Positions 60,377-64,000 of a stretch of DNA of 64,000 bases are shown piece by piece (within the stretch, counting starts at the first letter, position 1; each line of letters begins with the position of its first letter). The notes beneath the pieces were generated by a model that was not told the origin of the DNA, searched no databases, and was given only the letters and a program-made list of their open reading frames with translations. The DNA comes from Lachnospiraceae bacterium UBA7050 (lineage in GTDB: Bacteria; Bacillota; Clostridia; Lachnospirales; Lachnospiraceae). Location of the stretch: contig DLAJ01000041.1 in assembly GCA_002493905.1 (NCBI GenBank), forward strand, positions 1 through 64,000. Direction: 5' to 3'. The translations under genes and the position numbers were made by a program.

Positions 60377-62995
60377 CTACTGACCAGCGTTGTCATTTAT
60401 CACCATCTCTTTCAAGACAGACACGCTTCCCTCATACACACGAAACTCGTACCGCATCTGCTGTTCCTGATCCTGATAAAACCAGGTTTCATACGGGGTA
60501 TCACTCTCCTCTTTCGTAAGGGAGGTCCCCGCCTCTTCCACTACTTTTTCTAATTCTGAAAAGGGCATTCCCAGCATAAACCGCCCATCCCGGCTTCCGC
60601 CCTCCTGAATCGCAAGCGTGACCAGCTTGTTCTGACTGTCAAAATAACAATGGTACTGACTGTACTGCGCTGAAAGACCTGCGGTATACCCTTCATTATA
60701 TACACTCTCATCAACCCAAAAAGTATCCATACCGGCACTGCTTAGAATCTCTTCCACTTCCTCGATAGACATGCCAAACTCCAGCCTGCTCAAAATTGCC
60801 AGATTGTTCTCTACAGAATACTCTATCACTTGAACAGGTACAAACTCATCGCTATACCGATGCGTCTGGGTTTCCACAATATCTCCGTTCACCTGAGTTA
60901 CTTTTTCCTTATTCCCCATATCCAGTCCGACAGCCAGCAGGCTGTTATCCTCTTTCAATACAAAAGTATTGTATTCGTAACTGCTTTCCCATTTTCCAAA
61001 CTTCGAAAACCGGCTTACGGGATCACTAAAGATAATCCTGCCCTGCCAGACCATTCTCACATTGTCCATAACCTTTACGGGTGTGCGGACAAAATCGTCC
61101 TCCGTTACAGGTGTCCCACACTGTCCAAAGACATTCAATCCCCATGTATACAATTCTCCAGACTCACTGATGGCTGCTCCGGTAAATGTTCCTGTAGTGA
61201 TATATTTACACTGTTCCATAATCTTCATAGGTTCTGCAGCAAACATTTTTACCGGATTTGATGCATCCTCTTCCAATTTCCAATAATTTTCATAATCCAT
61301 ATAATTTGCATTCGTACTTGTCGTAGGAGCATACTGTCCCCACCAATAAGCAGACTTATTTTTTTGAAGGGCAACGATGCATTCCCTCCCTGCTCTTGCA
61401 TAAATCACATCCGTCATTAGAAGAACCGGTTCCGTGACCTTTTGGAAATTATATATATTTGAATAGACTGGAGATTCGCTTCCTTCTCCCAAAAGCACTT
61501 CTGAATAATTCAAACCGATACCATAAAGTTCTCCGCTTTCCGTCAGGTAAATACAAAAATAGTCATTCCATGAAGCATCCACAGAAATGACATTCTCCGC
61601 AATCTTAACCGGATCTTCATAGTATTCTTCTACACCATAAGTACCTGTTCCAAGCTGTCCGAATTCATTCTTTCCGGTACCCCAGAGCACTTTATTTTCA
61701 TCTATATAGTAATGATTTGACGCAGTATAGCGGCTGGTAATATAATAATCTTCCAGCGAAAAGCTTTCCCCCATTTGAAGCGCATTCATATCTTCCACAT
61801 AAAAAGCCGGAAGTATCTCCGTTTCCTCATCAGTTACCACATTGGCACCTGCATTTTCTTCCTCGTTTTCATCAGGTGGTTCTTCTGACGGTTCTTCTGT
61901 CATTCCTTTCGTTTTCACATTTTCTTCTCCGTTGCTATCCCTTTTTTCTGTCAGAAACATCACGGACAGCGCCACGATCACAAGCACTGCTGCAATTCCG
62001 ATTCCTGGAAGCGTATATTTATATTTCATGATATTTCTGATTCTTGATTTTACATTTCCCTCACTAAAACAAATTGGTGCAACAAAGATTCTTTTCTTTC
62101 CTGATCCGTTCCCAGCGGCAATATGAAGCAGCGCATAAGCGTACTCCTTGCGTTTCTCCCTGCTCATAGTCCGGATAACTTCTTCATCACATGCTTTTTC
62201 CAAATCACTTCCAAACAGAAAATAAGCCATCCAAATAACAGGATTGAACCAGTGAATCAGGCATACCACATAGGCAGACATTTTGAAAAGCCCGTCTTTT
62301 CTTTTGATGTGCATCCTTTCGTGGGCAATGATACTCGAAAGCTCCTTGGATTCCATAGAAACCGGCAGATAGATTTGGGGACGGATTATTCCAAAAACCA
62401 TCGGCATCGTAATATTTTCCGCCCACCAGATATGATCATCAAATAAGATGCTTAACCGCAGTTTCTTTTTCAGCGCAAAATAGGAGTATAGCATATGCCC
62501 GAAAAAGCAGCTGAAACCCGCCAGCCATATCAATCCGATCACATGCCCAACCCCAAATTTTGCCGGACCGCTCTCTTCGACCTCGTCCTCTCCCGCAATA
62601 TTTTGTCCAGCAGATTCCACCGGACTTGCAGCAGCAGTTCCTGCAGTGTCTTTTGGGGCGGCGGCAGGCATACTTGTCATAATACTGTCAGCAGCACCCG
62701 CCGGATGAATAATATTTCCTGTACCGCCAATTTCTCCATGGCTCTCATCTTTCTCCTGTCGGGATTCTAAAATCACTCCCATTTCTTCCGTAATATTTGC
62801 ATTATTCCAAAATCCGACCGGCAGGCTCAGTTTCCACGGGAAAATGAAATACAGAAAAACCATTGCCCAAAGTCCCAGAATATATTTATGACCAATATGT
62901 AATTTCTTCAGCAATATCCGGATAAGCAGGACTATAAGAACAATAACGATTCCCCGCAGGCTCATTTTGATAAGCGCATTCATTAAAGCGTTCAT
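60377..62995 (-). CDS. BlaR1-type M56 metallopeptidase with RCC1-like propeller
   Basis: An 872-residue sensor-protease. Residues 1-300 are the BlaR1/MecR1 membrane peptidase with zinc motif AHERMHIKRKD (HExxH) and LEKACDEEV. After a helix (IGIAAVLVIVALSVMFL) the extracellular part has RCC1-type repeats (LWGTGKNEFGQLGTGTYG, GELYTWGLNVFGQCGT) at about 400-690. Two SmpA/OmlA-like segments follow (LEFGMSIEEVEEILSSAG and FMLGMPFSELEKVVEEAG). The penicillin-binding sensor domain is absent. Upstream is blaI; the pair forms a sensor-repressor unit. Confidence 0.85.
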   Translation of the reverse strand: MNALMNALIKMSLRGIVIVLIVLLIRILLKKLHIGHKYILGLWAMVFLYFIFPWKLSLPVGFWNNANITEEMGVILESRQEKDESHGEIGGTGNIIHPAGAADSIMTSMPAAAPKDTAGTAAASPVESAGQNIAGEDEVEESGPAKFGVGHVIGLIWLAGFSCFFGHMLYSYFALKKKLRLSILFDDHIWWAENITMPMVFGIIRPQIYLPVSMESKELSSIIAHERMHIKRKDGLFKMSAYVVCLIHWFNPVIWMAYFLFGSDLEKACDEEVIRTMSREKRKEYAYALLHIAAGNGSGKKRIFVAPICFSEGNVKSRIRNIMKYKYTLPGIGIAAVLVIVALSVMFLTEKRDSNGEENVKTKGMTEEPSEEPPDENEEENAGANVVTDEETEILPAFYVEDMNALQMGESFSLEDYYITSRYTASNHYYIDENKVLWGTGKNEFGQLGTGTYGVEEYYEDPVKIAENVISVDASWNDYFCIYLTESGELYGIGLNYSEVLLGEGSESPVYSNIYNFQKVTEPVLLMTDVIYARAGRECIVALQKNKSAYWWGQYAPTTSTNANYMDYENYWKLEEDASNPVKMFAAEPMKIMEQCKYITTGTFTGAAISESGELYTWGLNVFGQCGTPVTEDDFVRTPVKVMDNVRMVWQGRIIFSDPVSRFSKFGKWESSYEYNTFVLKEDNSLLAVGLDMGNKEKVTQVNGDIVETQTHRYSDEFVPVQVIEYSVENNLAILSRLEFGMSIEEVEEILSSAGMDTFWVDESVYNEGYTAGLSAQYSQYHCYFDSQNKLVTLAIQEGGSRDGRFMLGMPFSELEKVVEEAGTSLTKEESDTPYETWFYQDQEQQMRYEFRVYEGSVSVLKEMVINDNAGQ

Positions 62996-63016
62996 GAACG
63001 TTTCCCCATCCTCTTC

Positions 63017-63370
63017 TTAATTTCCCTCAATAATTCGTTTCAGTTCTTCTATTTCTTCCTTGGAGAGTTTTTTTTGCGAGACAAACGTTGCAACAAAACG
63101 AGGAAGCGATCCCCCAAAAACCCCTTCCACAAACTCCTCACTCTGTTTTGCCTGAAATAACTGCTTGGAAACCAACGAAGACACGATACCCTTTTCATTT
63201 TTGAAGATTCCTTTGTCACATAATCTCTTTAGTACCGTGTAGGTGGTGGTTCGCTTCCAGTTCAGCTCTTTCAGACTTAAAGCTGCCAGCTCTCCCGAAG
63301 GAATGGGTTCATTTTCCCAGATAAGCTCGGCAAATTTCATTTCTATTTCTCCTAATTTGTATTCTGCCAT
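63017..63370 (-). CDS. BlaI/MecI family repressor
   Basis: A 117-residue winged-helix repressor (MAEYKLGEIEMKFAELIWEN, then TTTYTVLKRLCDKGIFKNEK). Members are cleaved when the M56 sensor is activated. Its operator lies just upstream. The start at 63370 has CAGGAGG. It precedes the M56-RCC1 gene by about 20 bp. Confidence 0.9.
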   Translation of the reverse strand: MAEYKLGEIEMKFAELIWENEPIPSGELAALSLKELNWKRTTTYTVLKRLCDKGIFKNEKGIVSSLVSKQLFQAKQSEEFVEGVFGGSLPRFVATFVSQKKLSKEEIEELKRIIEGN

Positions 63371-63381
63371 ACGATCCTCCT

Positions 63382-63425
63382 GTCTACATGATGTAGAATA
63401 CATTGAGATTCTACATCATGTAGAC
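63382..63425. promoter_or_regulatory. BlaI-type operator pair
   Basis: Perfect 18-bp inverted repeat (63382-63399 and 63408-63425). Each arm holds a palindromic CTACATgATGTAG-like site, so two dyads lie 27 bp apart. This fits the TACA/TGTA pattern of BlaI/MecI operators. It directly precedes the blaI start and could also affect the plus strand. Confidence 0.8.
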
Positions 63426-63429
63426 ACGC

Positions 63430-63633
63430 ATGTCAAGACTCCTGTTCATTATCAAAAAACAAGCGGAGATTGGACGTGCATTCAGTCTGGCTAAGCCGTA
63501 TTATGGCCTTGGGAAGATCATGACAAAGCTGAACACCACAACCAGCGGTCTACATTCATTACCGATCCTGGCAATGAGTGTAGACCGCCTTATTTCCGTT
63601 GATGCGAAAGCCCTTCGAAGCATCAACAGATAA
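63430..63633 (+). other. Unassigned open frame next to the BlaI operator
   Basis: A 67-codon plus-strand ORF without a ribosome site encodes KIMTKLNTTTSGLHSLPILA and SVDRLISVDAKALRSINR. It has a protein-like look, but the family is not recognised. It may be the 3' remnant of a lost gene. A terminator follows. Confidence 0.25.
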
Positions 63634-63665
63634 AAAAGACATTAACATCTCTGCTAATGTCTTTT
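63634..63665. terminator. Bidirectional intrinsic terminator
   Basis: 11-bp stem AAAAGACATTA / TAATGTCTTTT with a 10-base loop; A-run on one side, T-rich on the other. It would end the right-edge gene or the plus-strand frame. Confidence 0.8.
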
Positions 63666-63726
63666 CTTTCCTACTATTTACCTGCTCTTTTTTCAGTCGG
63701 TTTCTATTTTGCAATTCCAAATAGTA

Positions 63727-64000
63727 TTATAGCAGTGGAACAATATACATATCTTCGTCCGCAGGCGGCACCTCTCCCTCCGTATCTGATCTCATGAAGA
63801 GCAGTGCATCAACCTGTTCCGGGTCTATAATATAGCCGGTGGCAAAGGATGCCTGATAGGTATTGGTTGTGAGACCACAATAGCCTTCACCGCCGCCGTC
63901 GGCAATATCTGTGAGAAGCGTACCGTCCTTTAATCGTACCCCTATGATACGCGGCGGGCGCGCTGTCGTCGTATACTTCGACACCACACCGTTTTCGTCT
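63727..64000 (-). CDS. Partial gene at the right edge (unknown, C-terminal end)
   Basis: The minus-strand frame is open to the window edge; about 91 residues are visible, ending VPPADEDMYIVPLL. The segment VRLKDGTLLTDIADGGG and IIDPEQVDALLFM recalls C-terminal domains of clostridial anti-sigma factor-like (DUF4179-type) proteins, but this is weak. The N terminus lies outside the window. Confidence 0.5.
   Translation of the reverse strand, partial: DENGVVSKYTTTARPPRIIGVRLKDGTLLTDIADGGGEGYCGLTTNTYQASFATGYIIDPEQVDALLFMRSDTEGEVPPADEDMYIVPLL

Overview
This looks like a Clostridia chromosome, most likely a spore-forming Lachnospiraceae. The evidence is base composition near 50% GC, a complete spoIIIAA-AH operon, and the familiar Gram-positive order spoIIIA / Asp23 / nusB / xseA / xseB / ispA / dxs / tlyA / nadK / argR / recN / spoIVB. 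No rRNA, tRNA or CRISPR array was recognised. Most genes lie on the minus strand, so operons read from high to low coordinates.

Layout: 0.2-14 kb is housekeeping: an L,D-transpeptidase, recX-recA with two SOS boxes at a clear sigma-A promoter, cinA, pgsA, rimO, rpoZ-gmk-remA-yicC, rqcH, glgA, and a Spo0A-like protein that lacks most of its receiver domain. 14.3-22.5 kb is an accessory block: a P-loop kinase, HAD hydrolases, a HepT toxin beside a broken MntA antitoxin, decayed sequence, a plus-strand HTH-methyltransferase/HAD/NUDIX set, an AlkZ-like protein and an HTH-GyrI regulator. This block lies between spoIVB and the Spo0A-like gene, which are usually neighbours. 22.6-44 kb is the conserved sporulation, isoprenoid and DNA-repair core. 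44-52.8 kb holds a stand-alone glycyl-radical domain protein, a GH5/AraC/GH2 sugar-utilisation cluster, a flavin reductase, a second AraC regulator and a LytTR protein. 53-55 kb is a plus-strand DUF2975/HTH/CPBP membrane set, followed by a chemoreceptor.

The right end (57-64 kb) carries an Erm-type 23S rRNA methyltransferase with an unusual repeat-rich N terminus. Before it is a long leader holding a promoter, short ORFs (one encoding a 14-residue peptide with an Arg-Ile-Arg motif), a palindrome and an intrinsic terminator. Next come a BlaI/BlaR-type pair in which the sensor carries an RCC1-like propeller, and a frameshifted lipoprotein.

A recurring theme is short tandem or palindromic DNA inside or beside ordinary genes: the Erm N terminus, GH2, XseB, the chemoreceptor 3' end, the spoIIIAC-AD gap and the acyltransferase linker. 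The most interesting items are the receiver-less Spo0A, the Erm leader, the orphaned HepT and the M56-RCC1 sensor.
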